From positions 1-64,000 of the forward strand of contig NZ_BCTU01000015.1 of assembly GCF_001590925.1 (NCBI RefSeq): 64,000 bases of DNA, in the 5' to 3' direction. Positions 32,796 through 42,228 of this stretch are shown piece after piece; the stretch's first letter is position 1, and the number at the start of each line of letters is the position of its first letter. A program made the position numbers and the translations under genes. Source of the DNA: Serratia plymuthica NBRC 102599. Lineage in GTDB: Bacteria; Pseudomonadota; Gammaproteobacteria; Enterobacterales; Enterobacteriaceae. Below the pieces are notes generated by a model. The model saw nothing but the letters and a program-made list of their open reading frames with translations. It searched no databases and was not told where the DNA came from.

Positions 32796-34163
32796 ATGGC
32801 AATACCGCACTCCGTCATCGACATGATCGGCAATACCCCGATGCTGGAACTGACCCAGTTCGATACCGGCCCCTGCCGGCTGTTCGTCAAACTGGAAAAC
32901 CAAAACCCTGGTGGCTCGATCAAGGATCGCGTGGCGCTGTCGATGATCGAGCAGGCCGAGCGCGACGGCAGCCTGCAACCCGGTGGCACCATCATTGAAG
33001 CCACCGCCGGCAATACCGGCCTGGGGCTGGCGCTGGTGGCGGCCCTGAAGGGCTATAAACTGCTGCTGGTGGTGCCGGACAAGATGAGCCGCGAGAAGAT
33101 TTTCCATCTGCGTGCGCTGGGGGTTGAGGTGGTGCTGACGCGTTCGGACGTGGGCAAAGGCCACCCGGCTTACTATCAGGATTACGCCAAACGGCTGGCG
33201 GATGAGATCCCCGGCGCTTTCTATATCGATCAGTTCAACAATCCGGCCAACCCTGCGGCCCATACCCGCACCACTGCGCCTGAACTGTGGCAGCAGATGG
33301 ATAATCGGGTGGATGCCATCGTGGTCGGCGTCGGTTCAGGCGGTACCCTGGGCGGCCTGAGCCAGTATTTTGCCGACGTATCGCCGCAAACCGAGTTTGT
33401 GCTGGCCGACCCTGCCGGCTCGATCCTGGCGGACTATCTCGATAACGGCCAGATCGGCGAAGCCGGCAGTTGGCTGGTGGAAGGCATCGGCGAAGATTTC
33501 ATTCCGCCGCTGAGCAACTTCAATCAGGTGCGTAACGCTTACCGCATCGGTGATACCGAAGCCTTCACCACCGCGCGCGATCTGCTGCGCAAAGAAGGCG
33601 TGCTGGCCGGTTCATCCACCGGCACCCTTTTAGCCGCCGCGCTGCGCTATTGCCGGGCGCAGACCGAACCAAAACGCGTGGTCACCTTCGTTTGCGACAG
33701 CGGCAACAAATACCTGTCCAAAATGTATAACGATCACTGGATGCTGGAACAGGGCCTGTTGAGCAAACCGCAGCACGACGATCTGCGCGATCTGATCGCC
33801 TACCGTCACGACGAGGGCGCAGCGGTGTCGGTCGCGCCGGAAGATACTCTGGCGATCGTTCATGCCCGCATGCGGCTGTATGACATTTCGCAACTGCCGG
33901 TATTGGAGGGCGATCGCGTGGTCGGCCTGATCGATGAGTGGGATCTGCTCAATGCGGTTCAGGCGGACGCCGGCCACTTTAGTCTGCCGGCCACCCGCGC
34001 CATGACCCAGTCGGTCAACACCTTGCAAAAAGAGGCCAGCTATCAGGATTTGCTCGCCACCTTCAATCACGGCCACGTTGCGGTGGTGCTCGACGGCGAG
34101 CGCTTCCTCGGCCTGATTACCCGGACAGACGTGCTTAACGCCTGGCGCCAAAAATTACGTTAA
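32796..34163 (+). CDS. Cystathionine beta-synthase with C-terminal CBS domains
   Basis: A 455-residue enzyme. The PLP fold-type II catalytic domain covers about residues 1-310, with the Schiff-base lysine at Lys43 in NPGGSIKDRV and loops TAGNTGLGLA and GSGGTLGG. A pair of CBS domains follows (about 335-455). It condenses homocysteine with serine (or O-acetylserine) to cystathionine. It lies 13 bases upstream of a cystathionine gamma-lyase gene, so together they run reverse transsulfuration, methionine to cysteine, like mtcBC of Klebsiella. The enzyme is absent from E. coli K-12. Confidence 0.92.
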   Translation: MAIPHSVIDMIGNTPMLELTQFDTGPCRLFVKLENQNPGGSIKDRVALSMIEQAERDGSLQPGGTIIEATAGNTGLGLALVAALKGYKLLLVVPDKMSREKIFHLRALGVEVVLTRSDVGKGHPAYYQDYAKRLADEIPGAFYIDQFNNPANPAAHTRTTAPELWQQMDNRVDAIVVGVGSGGTLGGLSQYFADVSPQTEFVLADPAGSILADYLDNGQIGEAGSWLVEGIGEDFIPPLSNFNQVRNAYRIGDTEAFTTARDLLRKEGVLAGSSTGTLLAAALRYCRAQTEPKRVVTFVCDSGNKYLSKMYNDHWMLEQGLLSKPQHDDLRDLIAYRHDEGAAVSVAPEDTLAIVHARMRLYDISQLPVLEGDRVVGLIDEWDLLNAVQADAGHFSLPATRAMTQSVNTLQKEASYQDLLATFNHGHVAVVLDGERFLGLITRTDVLNAWRQKLR

Positions 34164-34176
34164 TAAGGATTATTGT

Positions 34177-35322
34177 ATGGCCAAGTTCGATACGTTGACC
34201 GTTCATGCCGGATACACCCCGGACGCCACCGGCGCAGTGATGCCGGCTATCTACGCCACTTCGACCTACGCCCAACCGGCGCCGGGCGAGCACACCGGCT
34301 ACGAATATTCACGCAGCGCCAACCCAACGCGCACCGCGCTCGAAAGCGCCATCGCCGAGCTGGAAGGCGGCAGCCGCGGCTACGCCTTTGCCTCCGGCCT
34401 GGCGGCCTGCTCAACGGTACTGGAGCTGCTCGATCAGGGCAGCCATCTGGTGGCAGTCGACGATCTGTACGGCGGCACCTACCGCCTGCTGGAAAAGGTG
34501 CGTAGCCGTACCGCCGGTTTACGCGTCACCTATGTTTCCCCGGCGGACATTGCCGCGCTGGAACAGGCGATCGAGCCGGAAACCAAAATGATCTGGGTAG
34601 AAACGCCCACCAACCCGCTGTTGAAGCTGGCCGATCTGAGCGCCGTTGCCGCTATCGCCAAAAAACACGGGTTGATCAGCGTGGCGGACAACACTTTCGC
34701 CTCGCCGTATATTCAGCGGCCGCTGGAGCTGGGGTTCGATGTGGTGGTGCATTCCGCCACCAAATACCTTAATGGACATTCCGACGTGGTGGCCGGAGTC
34801 GCTGCCGTGGGTGATAACGCGGCGCTGGCGGAACAACTGGGCTTCCTGCAAAACGCGGTGGGCGGCATCCTCGATCCGTTCAGCAGCTTCCTGACGCTGC
34901 GCGGTATCCGTACGCTGGCGTTGCGCATGGAGCGCCACAGCAACAGCGCCTTGCGTATCGCCCAGTGGCTGGAAACCCAGCCGCAGGTGGAGGATGTTTA
35001 TTACCCAGGCCTGCCGAGCCACCCGCAGCACGCACTGGCGGCGAAGCAAATGAGCAGCTTCGGGGGCATGATTTCGGTCCGGCTGAAAGGTGATGACGCC
35101 TTTGCGCGCCGGGTCATCAAGCGTTCACAACTGTTCACCCTGGCGGAAAGCCTGGGTGGCGTTGAAAGCCTGATCAGCCAGCCATTCAGCATGACCCATG
35201 CGTCGATCCCGCTGGAGCAGCGGCTGAAAACCGGCATCACGCCGCAGTTGCTGCGCCTGTCGGTGGGGATTGAGGATGTGGAAGATTTGATCGCCGATCT
35301 GCAACAGGCGCTGGCAGAATAA
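34177..35322 (+). CDS. Cystathionine gamma-lyase-type PLP enzyme
   Basis: A 381-residue Cys/Met-metabolism PLP enzyme. The family motifs are present: GYEYSRSANPTR, VDDLYGGTYRL, WVETPTNPLL, and the PLP lysine in VVHSATKYLNGHSD (about Lys197). It is expected to cleave cystathionine to cysteine, 2-oxobutyrate and ammonia. MetB (cystathionine gamma-synthase) is in the same family, and the adjacent cystathionine beta-synthase gene is what favours the lyase call. It is the last gene before a strong terminator. Confidence 0.9.
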   Translation: MAKFDTLTVHAGYTPDATGAVMPAIYATSTYAQPAPGEHTGYEYSRSANPTRTALESAIAELEGGSRGYAFASGLAACSTVLELLDQGSHLVAVDDLYGGTYRLLEKVRSRTAGLRVTYVSPADIAALEQAIEPETKMIWVETPTNPLLKLADLSAVAAIAKKHGLISVADNTFASPYIQRPLELGFDVVVHSATKYLNGHSDVVAGVAAVGDNAALAEQLGFLQNAVGGILDPFSSFLTLRGIRTLALRMERHSNSALRIAQWLETQPQVEDVYYPGLPSHPQHALAAKQMSSFGGMISVRLKGDDAFARRVIKRSQLFTLAESLGGVESLISQPFSMTHASIPLEQRLKTGITPQLLRLSVGIEDVEDLIADLQQALAE

Positions 35323-35334
35323 TCCCCCGTCATG

Positions 35335-35371
35335 AACAAGAAGGCCTGGCTTACTGCCAGGCCTTCTTGTT
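35335..35371. terminator. Bidirectional terminator after the transsulfuration operon
   Basis: Perfect 16-bp arms (35335-35350 and 35356-35371; core GAAGGCCTGGC) have a 5-base loop and A/T flanks. The hairpin lies between convergent genes. Confidence 0.92.
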
Positions 35372-35379
35372 ATCCGCAG

Positions 35380-36402
35380 TCAAACGCCGACGACATCCTG
35401 ATAGTGGCGCTGCGCCACATCGGGGTGGGAGCGGATCCGCCCCTTCAGATAGTTAAAGCCCACGTCGCGGAACAGCGGATTATGCGGATCGCTGGCCGGG
35501 CCGCGCGCCTCTGCCGCCAGTTGCGCAGGCAGTTGATACAACGGCACCACGGCGTCTAACCGCGCCCCCAGGAAGAAAGCGATCGACAGCCTGTCACTTC
35601 CCGCCGGCGGCGTCTCCACCCGATGCACCGTAGCGCGCAAATAACCGTTGGTCGCCAGTTCCAGCAGCTCGCCGATGTTGACCACGAAGGTTTCCTCGCG
35701 CGGCTCGGCGTCGACCCAGTTCCCCTCGCTGACCTCGACCTGCAAACCTTTCTGCCGGTCTTGCAGCAGGAAGCTGAGAAAACCGGAATCCTTATGGGCA
35801 CCCACCCCCTGCCCGCTGGCGGTCGCTTCGCGCCCCGGGTAACGGATCAGCTTGATGTGTTCATTCGGCTTCTCGCCGTAGAGCGGGTCAAACGCTTGCT
35901 CCGGCAACGAAAGCGCCAGCGCAAAAGCGCGCAGTAACCGCAACGACATGCCGGTCATCGCTTGCTGCCATTGCAACAGCAGCGGTTTCAGTTCGGGCAG
36001 CGCCTCTGGCCATTGATTCGGCCCCTGCAATCGTGCCCAGCGCGGCGTTTCTTCGGCCAGTTGCAACGCCGGACGTTCCGCGCCGATATCAAACTGCTCG
36101 CGCCAGTCCGGCTGACCACGCGTCAACTCCGCTGCCGCACGGTTATAGCCGCGAAAGTGCGGCGAATGAACCATCTGCACAGCCAGCTTGTCCGCTTCCG
36201 GTAACGCGAAAAATTGCCTTGCCCGCTGCTGTAATTGCGCATTCAGCCGGGTATCGACGCCGTGTCCGCGCAGATAAAAGAAACCTACGTCACGCGCCGC
36301 CGCACGCAAGCCGTCGAGAAACGCCTGCCGCTGCTGCGCATCACCGTCAAGCTGCGAAAGATCCAACAGCGGCAGCGTCTTCAGCGTCAGTGGTGGTGTC
36401 AT
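35380..36402 (-). CDS. Isopenicillin-N-synthase-like Fe(II)/2-oxoglutarate oxygenase
   Basis: A 340-residue oxygenase with an N-terminal DIOX_N domain (LPLLDLSQLDGD, then ARDVGFFYLRGHGV) and a C-terminal jelly-roll. The iron ligands are His and Asp of GAHKDSGFLSF and His of RATVHRVETP, and DRLSIAFF carries the Arg-X-Ser 2-oxoglutarate contact. The substrate is unknown. Family members include ethylene-forming and small-molecule hydroxylases as well as IPNS. The ATG at 36402 with AGGAACAGGA upstream is chosen over 36429. It is divergent from the HAD gene. Confidence 0.87.
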   Translation of the reverse strand: MTPPLTLKTLPLLDLSQLDGDAQQRQAFLDGLRAAARDVGFFYLRGHGVDTRLNAQLQQRARQFFALPEADKLAVQMVHSPHFRGYNRAAAELTRGQPDWREQFDIGAERPALQLAEETPRWARLQGPNQWPEALPELKPLLLQWQQAMTGMSLRLLRAFALALSLPEQAFDPLYGEKPNEHIKLIRYPGREATASGQGVGAHKDSGFLSFLLQDRQKGLQVEVSEGNWVDAEPREETFVVNIGELLELATNGYLRATVHRVETPPAGSDRLSIAFFLGARLDAVVPLYQLPAQLAAEARGPASDPHNPLFRDVGFNYLKGRIRSHPDVAQRHYQDVVGV

Positions 36403-36564
36403 TGTCCTGTTCCTCGTCATCCCCAACAAAAACCGGGCCGGTATAAAGGCGAATTATCAACATTTTCAGCTCCTGAATGGCCTGCGTATGCCCCTATAGT
36501 TACCACCCAGTCTGACGGGCGAGCCAATATTGTTGCGTTCTAAGATATGCAAAGGTTCAACAAA

Positions 36565-36582
36565 ATGACGTAAAACCGTCAT
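36565..36582. repeat. Short dyad in the oxygenase/HAD divergent region
   Basis: ATGACG-TAAAAC-CGTCAT is an 18-bp perfect dyad that could be an operator. The rest of 36403-36697 holds no gene and no other structure that I could recognise. Confidence 0.35.
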
Positions 36583-36697
36583 CAATGTTTCTTATGCTCT
36601 GCGCAATTTCGTCGCCGCCACTGGCTGGCGGCATAGGGTATCCGCTATTGTTGTATTCAACCCCCCGTTTCCCTCCCTGCCTGCCGGAGAAATACTG

Positions 36698-37354
36698 ATG
36701 GATTTAGCCTTGTTCGACCTGGATGAGACCCTGATTGATGATGACAGCGCCAGCCTGTGGATCCGTTGGCTGGTGGCGGAAGGGTTCGCACCGGCGGAAC
36801 TGGAACAGCAGGAACAACAGCTGATGCAGCTCTATTACCAGGGTAAACTGTCAATGGAGGACTACATGCAGGCCACCCTGACGCCGCTGACCGGCTTAAG
36901 CACCCAGACGGTGGCCGGTTGGGTACAGCGCTATATCCGACGCGATATCCTGCCACGGGTTTATCCCGCTGCACGTGAGCGATTGCTGTGGCACCGCGAG
37001 CGCGGCGACTGCATTCTGGTCATTTCCGCCACCGGCGAACATCTGGTCGCGCCGATAGCCGAACAGCTCGGTGCCGATGGTGCGCTGGCGATTGGCGTCT
37101 CCATTGAAGACGGACGCTTTACCGGTGACACCTACGGCACCATGACCTACCAAAAAGGCAAGGTGATCCGCCTGAAGCAGTGGCTGGCGGAACACCCGGA
37201 GCTGAGCTTCGAACACAGCCACGGTTACAGCGACTCGCTGAACGACAAGGCGATGCTGGAATATGTCGACAGCGCTACGGTGATTAACCCAGACAGCGAT
37301 CTGCATGCGTTGGCTGTCGAACACGGCTGGGAAGTGTGCCGCTGGGAACGCTGA
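36698..37354 (+). CDS. HAD superfamily IB phosphatase
   Basis: A 218-residue HAD hydrolase of the SerB/PgpC-like IB subfamily. Motif I is LFDLDETLIDDD (nucleophile Asp7), motif II is ISATG, and motif III/IV is GYSDSLNDKAML with the metal-binding aspartates. A helical cap lies between motifs I and II (about residues 15-90). Members dephosphorylate small substrates such as phosphoserine or lipid phosphates, and this one is unassigned. It stands alone, with 101 bases to gstB. Confidence 0.87.
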   Translation: MDLALFDLDETLIDDDSASLWIRWLVAEGFAPAELEQQEQQLMQLYYQGKLSMEDYMQATLTPLTGLSTQTVAGWVQRYIRRDILPRVYPAARERLLWHRERGDCILVISATGEHLVAPIAEQLGADGALAIGVSIEDGRFTGDTYGTMTYQKGKVIRLKQWLAEHPELSFEHSHGYSDSLNDKAMLEYVDSATVINPDSDLHALAVEHGWEVCRWER

Positions 37355-37455
37355 AAGCGGGCAAAAAATGCCATCCGGATGTGACAAAACCCAAATTGTG
37401 GCGTAAGAATAATCACTTAGGTTTGTTAATCCGCTGAAGCTTAAAGAGGGGCTCT

Positions 37456-38076
37456 ATGCTGACCATCTGGGGTCGTGAGAATTCAAATAATGTCAGGAAA
37501 GTGCTGTGGTGCGCCGCAGAGCTGGAGTTGAGCTACACCCATATCAATGCCGGCGGCGCATTCGGTAAGGTGAACGAAGAGCTCTATCGTTCGTTAAACC
37601 CGAATGGCCTGGTGCCGCTGCTGCAAGACGATGACTTCGTGCTGTGGGAATCGAATACCATCGTGCGTTATCTGGCGGCGAAGTTTGGCAGCGAGCCATT
37701 CTACCCGCAGGATCTGCAGGCGCGAGCCAGCGCAGAGAAATGGATGGACTGGACAACCTCCACTATCGTCGCGTCCTTTTCCATCGTGTTCTGGGGACTG
37801 GTGCGCACCAAACCAGAACTGCGCGACATGGCGAAAATCGAAGCGGCGATCGCCACGCTGGAAAAACACTTCGACGTGGTGGAAGCCACTCTGGGCAGCC
37901 AGCCTTATCTGTCCGGCGAAGCCTTCGGTTTCGGCGACATTACGCTCGGCAGCTTTGCTTACGCCTGGTTCTCCATGCCGATTGAGCGCCGTCCGCGCCC
38001 GAACATGGAGCGCTGGTACCAGCGGTTGACCGAACGCCCGGCCTATCAACGCGCCGTGATGAGCGAGTTAACCTGA
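37456..38076 (+). CDS. gstB: GstB-like glutathione S-transferase
   Basis: A 206-residue GST with an N-terminal thioredoxin-like domain (MLTIWGRENSNNVRKVLW; LNPNGLVPLLQDDD; WESNTIVRYLA) and a C-terminal helical domain (PRPNMERWYQRLTERPA). In E. coli, gstB lies next to yliI and near dacC, exactly as here. E. coli GstB detoxifies haloacetates such as bromoacetate with glutathione. The catalytic residue is probably in the SNNVRK segment, as in beta-like GSTs. It is convergent with yliI. Confidence 0.85.
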   Translation: MLTIWGRENSNNVRKVLWCAAELELSYTHINAGGAFGKVNEELYRSLNPNGLVPLLQDDDFVLWESNTIVRYLAAKFGSEPFYPQDLQARASAEKWMDWTTSTIVASFSIVFWGLVRTKPELRDMAKIEAAIATLEKHFDVVEATLGSQPYLSGEAFGFGDITLGSFAYAWFSMPIERRPRPNMERWYQRLTERPAYQRAVMSELT

Positions 38077-38099
38077 GTGTTGCGCGCCCCGTTGGGGCG

Positions 38100-39209
38100 C
38101 TATGATTTCTCCGTCAGCCCGACACGCAACAGCTTGCCGTTATCCGCATCGGTTAACAGATAAATATAGCCATCCGGCCCTGTCCGTACCTCGCGGATCC
38201 TTTCCCCTCGCTCCTCCAGCAACCGCTGTTCGGCGATCACCTTGTCGCCCTGCAACGTCAAACGAATCAATGCCTCCTGCGCCAGCGCACCGATAAACAG
38301 CGAGCCCTGCCATTCCGGGAAACGGCTGCCGTTGTAAAACGCCATGCCGCTGATGCCCGGCGACACTTGCCAATAATGCAACGGCTGTTCGGTGCCGGCC
38401 ACTTTCTGCCCTTTCGCCTCCGGGATCGCCAGACCGGAGTAATTGATGCCGTAGGTGGCGATAGGCCAGCCGTAGTTTTTGCCCGCCCGCGGAAGATTGA
38501 TCTCATCGCCGCCGCGCGGGCCGTGCTCGTGCTCCCAGAGCGCTCCGCTCCACGGGTTCAGCGCCAGTCCTTGCGGGTTACGGTGACCATAAGACCAGAT
38601 TTCCGGTCGCTTGCCGGCCTGGCCGACAAACGGATTATCCGGCGGCACCTCGCCGTCGGCAGTTAAGCGCACCACCTTACCTTGCAGCTTGTCCAAATCC
38701 TGCGCCGTCGGTCGTTGGTTATTTTCACCCAACGCGATAAACAGATAGCCCTGACGATCGAACGCCAACTTGCCGCCAAAATGGTTGCCGACCGACAGCT
38801 TCGGCTGCTGGCGGAAAATCACCTTGAAACCATCCAGCTGCCGGTTGTCTGCGCTCAGCCGCCCATAGCCCACTGCGGTGCCCGCCTTGCCGTCATCACC
38901 CGCTTCGGCAAAGCTGAGATAAACCCGACGGCTGTCGGCAAAATCTGGCGCCAACAGCACTTCCAACAGGCCACCCTGCCCTTCGGCATACACCTGCGGC
39001 ACGCCGGTAATCGGCGCTGATAGCCCTTTGCCCTGCTGCCATAACCGCAAACGCCCCGGTCGTTCGGTAATTAACATCCCTTGTTCACCGGGCAAAAACG
39101 CCAGCGACCACGGGTGTTCCAGCTTGTCTTGCAACTGCGTTACCGCCGGGGCGGCCTGCAGCAGGCCACTGAATAACAGCAAACCGGCCATCATGGTCAA
39201 TCGGGGCAT
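38100..39209 (-). CDS. yliI: YliI, PQQ-dependent aldose sugar dehydrogenase
   Basis: A 369-residue periplasmic six-bladed beta-propeller of the soluble glucose dehydrogenase type. It has a signal peptide to about residue 19, then LEHPWSLAFLPG, HFGGKLAFDRQGYLFIALGE and SYGHRNPQGLAL, the last holding the catalytic His region. GPRGGDEIN is the PQQ/calcium-binding loop. It oxidises aldose sugars with PQQ as cofactor. AGGAGG precedes the ATG. Neighbour gstB is convergent with a 23-base gap. Confidence 0.92.
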   Translation of the reverse strand: MPRLTMMAGLLLFSGLLQAAPAVTQLQDKLEHPWSLAFLPGEQGMLITERPGRLRLWQQGKGLSAPITGVPQVYAEGQGGLLEVLLAPDFADSRRVYLSFAEAGDDGKAGTAVGYGRLSADNRQLDGFKVIFRQQPKLSVGNHFGGKLAFDRQGYLFIALGENNQRPTAQDLDKLQGKVVRLTADGEVPPDNPFVGQAGKRPEIWSYGHRNPQGLALNPWSGALWEHEHGPRGGDEINLPRAGKNYGWPIATYGINYSGLAIPEAKGQKVAGTEQPLHYWQVSPGISGMAFYNGSRFPEWQGSLFIGALAQEALIRLTLQGDKVIAEQRLLEERGERIREVRTGPDGYIYLLTDADNGKLLRVGLTEKS

Positions 39210-39340
39210 GGCATCCTCCTGGACAAAAACCGACCCATTCAGTGTAGCCCAGCAGGTCGATTCCGACGTTTGTTTTAAATTTCAATATGTTGAATTTTAG
39301 CCAAACTGAGCTTAAGTTAACGGATTACTCAGGAGGAAAT

Positions 39341-39760
39341 ATGGATATCACCGTAACCGATACACTCAATGAAGACACCCTTGACGCCATCCGACAAGGC
39401 CTGAGGGCCCATAACAGCCCGTACATTGATGCCAGCCAGCGCAAACCGCTTGGCGTCTATACCCGGGATGCTTCCGGTCAGGTTGTCGCCGGGCTGACCG
39501 CAGAGACCTGGGGCAACTGGCTCAGCGTCGACTGGCTATGGGTGGCGGATTCGCAGCGTGGCACCGGGCTGGGCCGTAAAGTACTGCTGGCCGCCGAACA
39601 GGAAGCTATCGCCCGTGGCTGTCGTTACGTTCGTTTAGATACCTTCAGTTTCCAGGCGCGGCCGTTCTACGAGAAACTTGGCTACCAACTCCAGATGACG
39701 CTACAGAATTACCCGGTGGAGCATGAATGTTATTTGCTCACCAAAACCCTTATTGAATAA
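39341..39760 (+). CDS. GNAT family N-acetyltransferase
   Basis: A 139-residue acetyltransferase. The acetyl-CoA loop is DSQRGTGLGRKVL (about residues 69-81), followed by LDTFSFQARPFYEKLGY, a common small-GNAT C-terminal motif. The ATG at 39341 has AGGAGG 5 bases upstream, while the frame from 39287 is unlikely. It lies 11 bases upstream of the CorA-like gene, so the two are probably cotranscribed. The substrate is unknown. Confidence 0.88.
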   Translation: MDITVTDTLNEDTLDAIRQGLRAHNSPYIDASQRKPLGVYTRDASGQVVAGLTAETWGNWLSVDWLWVADSQRGTGLGRKVLLAAEQEAIARGCRYVRLDTFSFQARPFYEKLGYQLQMTLQNYPVEHECYLLTKTLIE

Positions 39761-39771
39761 CAGGTGGCCTG

Positions 39772-40752
39772 ATGGAAACCGCAACCATGGTTGTGAACAG
39801 CGTGGCGTACAAAGCCGGTAAACGGCTGGGTGAAGTGACCATTGATGACATCAGCGACGTGGTCAAACAGCCGGATACCTTCGTCTGGCTCGGGCTTTGG
39901 CAGCCGGAGGACGCCTTTATGCGCAAGGTGCAGGAAGAGTTTGGTCTGCACGATCTGGCGATTGAGGATGCGCTGTGCGCCCACCAACGGCCCAAGCTCG
40001 AAGCCTATGGCGATTCGCTGTTTATCGTGGTCAAAACCGCGCAGTGGGGCGAGAACGAAGTCGAGTACGGTGAAACCCACTTCTTCGTGGGTAAAAACTT
40101 TTTGGTCACGGTGCGCCACGGCGCGTCACCCAGCTATGCGCCGATCAGAGCCAAAGCGGAGGAAAACCAGAAGCAGCTGTGCCACGGGCCCGGCTTTGCA
40201 CTGTATTCGGTGCTGGACTTTGTGGTGGATAACTACCGCACCGTAGTGGCCAAATTCGAGGCGAGCATCGAAGGCATCGAAGCCAACATGTTCAAATCGG
40301 AGTTTGATCAAGCCGCCATTGAGAACGTCTATACCCTGCGACGGCACCTGCTGGCGCTGCGCAATGCCGCGTGGCCGATGGACGAAATCTGTAATCAACT
40401 CATCCGCCTGCATGAAGAGGTGATCCCGAAGGAACTGCGTGCCTACGTGCGGGACGTTCAGGATCATGCACGTCAGGTGGTCAGCAATGTCGACGACATG
40501 CGCGAAATGCTGACCAATGCGATGCACGTGAACCTGGCGCTGGTCACCGTTAAACAGAACGAAGTGGTGAAACGGCTGGCGGGCTGGGGGGCGATCCTGG
40601 CGATCCCTACCGTGGTTTTCAGCCTGTACGGCATGAACTTTGCCGACATGCCCGAGCTGAAATTCCCCTGGGCCTACCACGCCACCCTCGGGGTGACCGT
40701 CGCCGGCTGTTTCTTCTTGTATCAGAAACTGAAGAAATCCGGCTGGTTGTAA
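39772..40752 (+). CDS. CorA-family divalent metal transporter
   Basis: A 326-residue protein of the CorA/ZntB superfamily. A large N-terminal cytoplasmic funnel has the willow helix around residues 150-280. Two C-terminal transmembrane helices follow, with the diagnostic YGMNF (GMN) motif between them at about residue 288 and a basic tail. It moves Mg2+, Co2+/Ni2+ or Zn2+. It differs from classical enterobacterial CorA, so this is an additional paralogue and the ion cannot be read from sequence. Confidence 0.88.
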   Translation: METATMVVNSVAYKAGKRLGEVTIDDISDVVKQPDTFVWLGLWQPEDAFMRKVQEEFGLHDLAIEDALCAHQRPKLEAYGDSLFIVVKTAQWGENEVEYGETHFFVGKNFLVTVRHGASPSYAPIRAKAEENQKQLCHGPGFALYSVLDFVVDNYRTVVAKFEASIEGIEANMFKSEFDQAAIENVYTLRRHLLALRNAAWPMDEICNQLIRLHEEVIPKELRAYVRDVQDHARQVVSNVDDMREMLTNAMHVNLALVTVKQNEVVKRLAGWGAILAIPTVVFSLYGMNFADMPELKFPWAYHATLGVTVAGCFFLYQKLKKSGWL

Positions 40753-40774
40753 ACGGCAACCCCGTTTTTCCAAA

Positions 40775-42157
40775 TTACTCAGACTGTACCTGCGGTTGCG
40801 GGTTTTGCCGGGTCAACAGGCTACCAAGCACAAAGGCTACACCGCCCGCCAGCAGCCCGCCGTAAATCGGGCTGTTGGCCTCGATGCCGTGATAATACAT
40901 CAGCCCCAACACGCACAGGCTACCGGCCAACATGCTCGCGATAGCGCCGGTGCTGGTGGCTCGCTGCCAGAAAATCGCCCCGACCAGCGGGATCAGCATG
41001 CCGCCCACCAGCAGATTATAGGCCAGCGTCAGTGCCGCCATGACATCCCGCACCAGAAACGCCAGCCCCAGCATAATCACGCCCATGATCAGGGTGGTCA
41101 ATCGTCCGGCCGCCAGCCCGCCCGAAGGCTGCTTGCGGATCGCCGGCAACACATCTTCCAGCGCGATGGTGGAAGAAGCCAGCAGGCATGCGCTGGCGGT
41201 TGACATCAGCGCAGCCAGGGCGGCGGCGGCCACCAGCCCGCTAACGCCTGCCGGTAATACCGCCTGAGCGATGGCGGCAAAGGCGCCGTCGGTGTTGGCC
41301 AACTGCGGCAGGACAATCTTGCCCGCCATGCCGATCAGCGCACCTGTGACGCCATACAGCACACAGTAGACCCCGGCCCCCAGGCCGGCATAGCGCGCGA
41401 CATTGGCGCTGCGGGCGGTAAATACCCGCTGCCAGATATCCTGACCAATCAGGATGCCAAAGAAGTAGATCAGGAAAAACACCAGTATGGTGTCCAGGCC
41501 GATGGACGACAGCTGATAATAACCGGCCGGCAACAGGTTGCCGAAGGCTTCCCAGCCGCCGGCCTTGACGATACTCATCGGCATCAGCACCAGCATCATG
41601 CCGACGGTCATGATGATAAACTGGATGATATCGGTGAGCGTCAGTGACCACATGCCGCCCAGCGTAGAATAGAGCACCACCAAACCGCCCCCCAGCAGAA
41701 TTGACGTGGCAAAAGGCAGATCAAACATCACCTGCATCACGCTGCCGATGGCGATAATCGAGGTCACCGCCACCATCAGGTCATACGCCAACATGATGGC
41801 GCCGCTGGTGACCCTGGCGGCCGGGTGATAGCGGCGCGCCAACACCTGGCTGACGGTATACAACTTTAGCTGGAGCAACGGCTTGGCCAACACCGTGCTC
41901 AATACCACAATGCCCGCCCCCAGCGCGCCGCACAGCCACACACCCGAGATACCGTAGGTGTAACCCATCTTAACGCTGCCGATGGTTGACGCGCCGCCGA
42001 GCACCACGGCGGACAACGTACCAAGATACAGCCCCGGCCCCAGATTGCGACCGGCAACCAGATAATCGTCCTTGGTGGTGGCGCGGCGAACGCCAAGCCA
42101 ACCCACCGCCCCTATCACCAAAAAATAAAACACCACTACCAGCAGATCGAGATTCAT
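40775..42157 (-). CDS. Sodium:solute symporter (SSS family)
   Basis: A 460-residue transporter of the SSS family with about 13 helices. Typical motifs are DDYLVAGRNLGPG (after helix 1), GGMWSLTLTDIIQFIIM and ASACLLASSTIALEDV. It follows the ureohydrolase gene on the same strand after 71 bases, so it probably imports the guanidino compound or the product handled there. In Pseudomonas, guanidinobutyrate and guanidinopropionate loci pair a ureohydrolase with such a transporter and a LysR regulator. GGAG lies 8 bases before the ATG at 42157. Confidence 0.87.
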   Translation of the reverse strand: MNLDLLVVVFYFLVIGAVGWLGVRRATTKDDYLVAGRNLGPGLYLGTLSAVVLGGASTIGSVKMGYTYGISGVWLCGALGAGIVVLSTVLAKPLLQLKLYTVSQVLARRYHPAARVTSGAIMLAYDLMVAVTSIIAIGSVMQVMFDLPFATSILLGGGLVVLYSTLGGMWSLTLTDIIQFIIMTVGMMLVLMPMSIVKAGGWEAFGNLLPAGYYQLSSIGLDTILVFFLIYFFGILIGQDIWQRVFTARSANVARYAGLGAGVYCVLYGVTGALIGMAGKIVLPQLANTDGAFAAIAQAVLPAGVSGLVAAAALAALMSTASACLLASSTIALEDVLPAIRKQPSGGLAAGRLTTLIMGVIMLGLAFLVRDVMAALTLAYNLLVGGMLIPLVGAIFWQRATSTGAIASMLAGSLCVLGLMYYHGIEANSPIYGGLLAGGVAFVLGSLLTRQNPQPQVQSE

Positions 42158-42228
42158 CGGCAACTCCGTAGGCTTGTTGTTATTTGAACTCAGGCGCAAC
42201 GGCTCCGCCGGTCCAGGTTCGCAGCGTC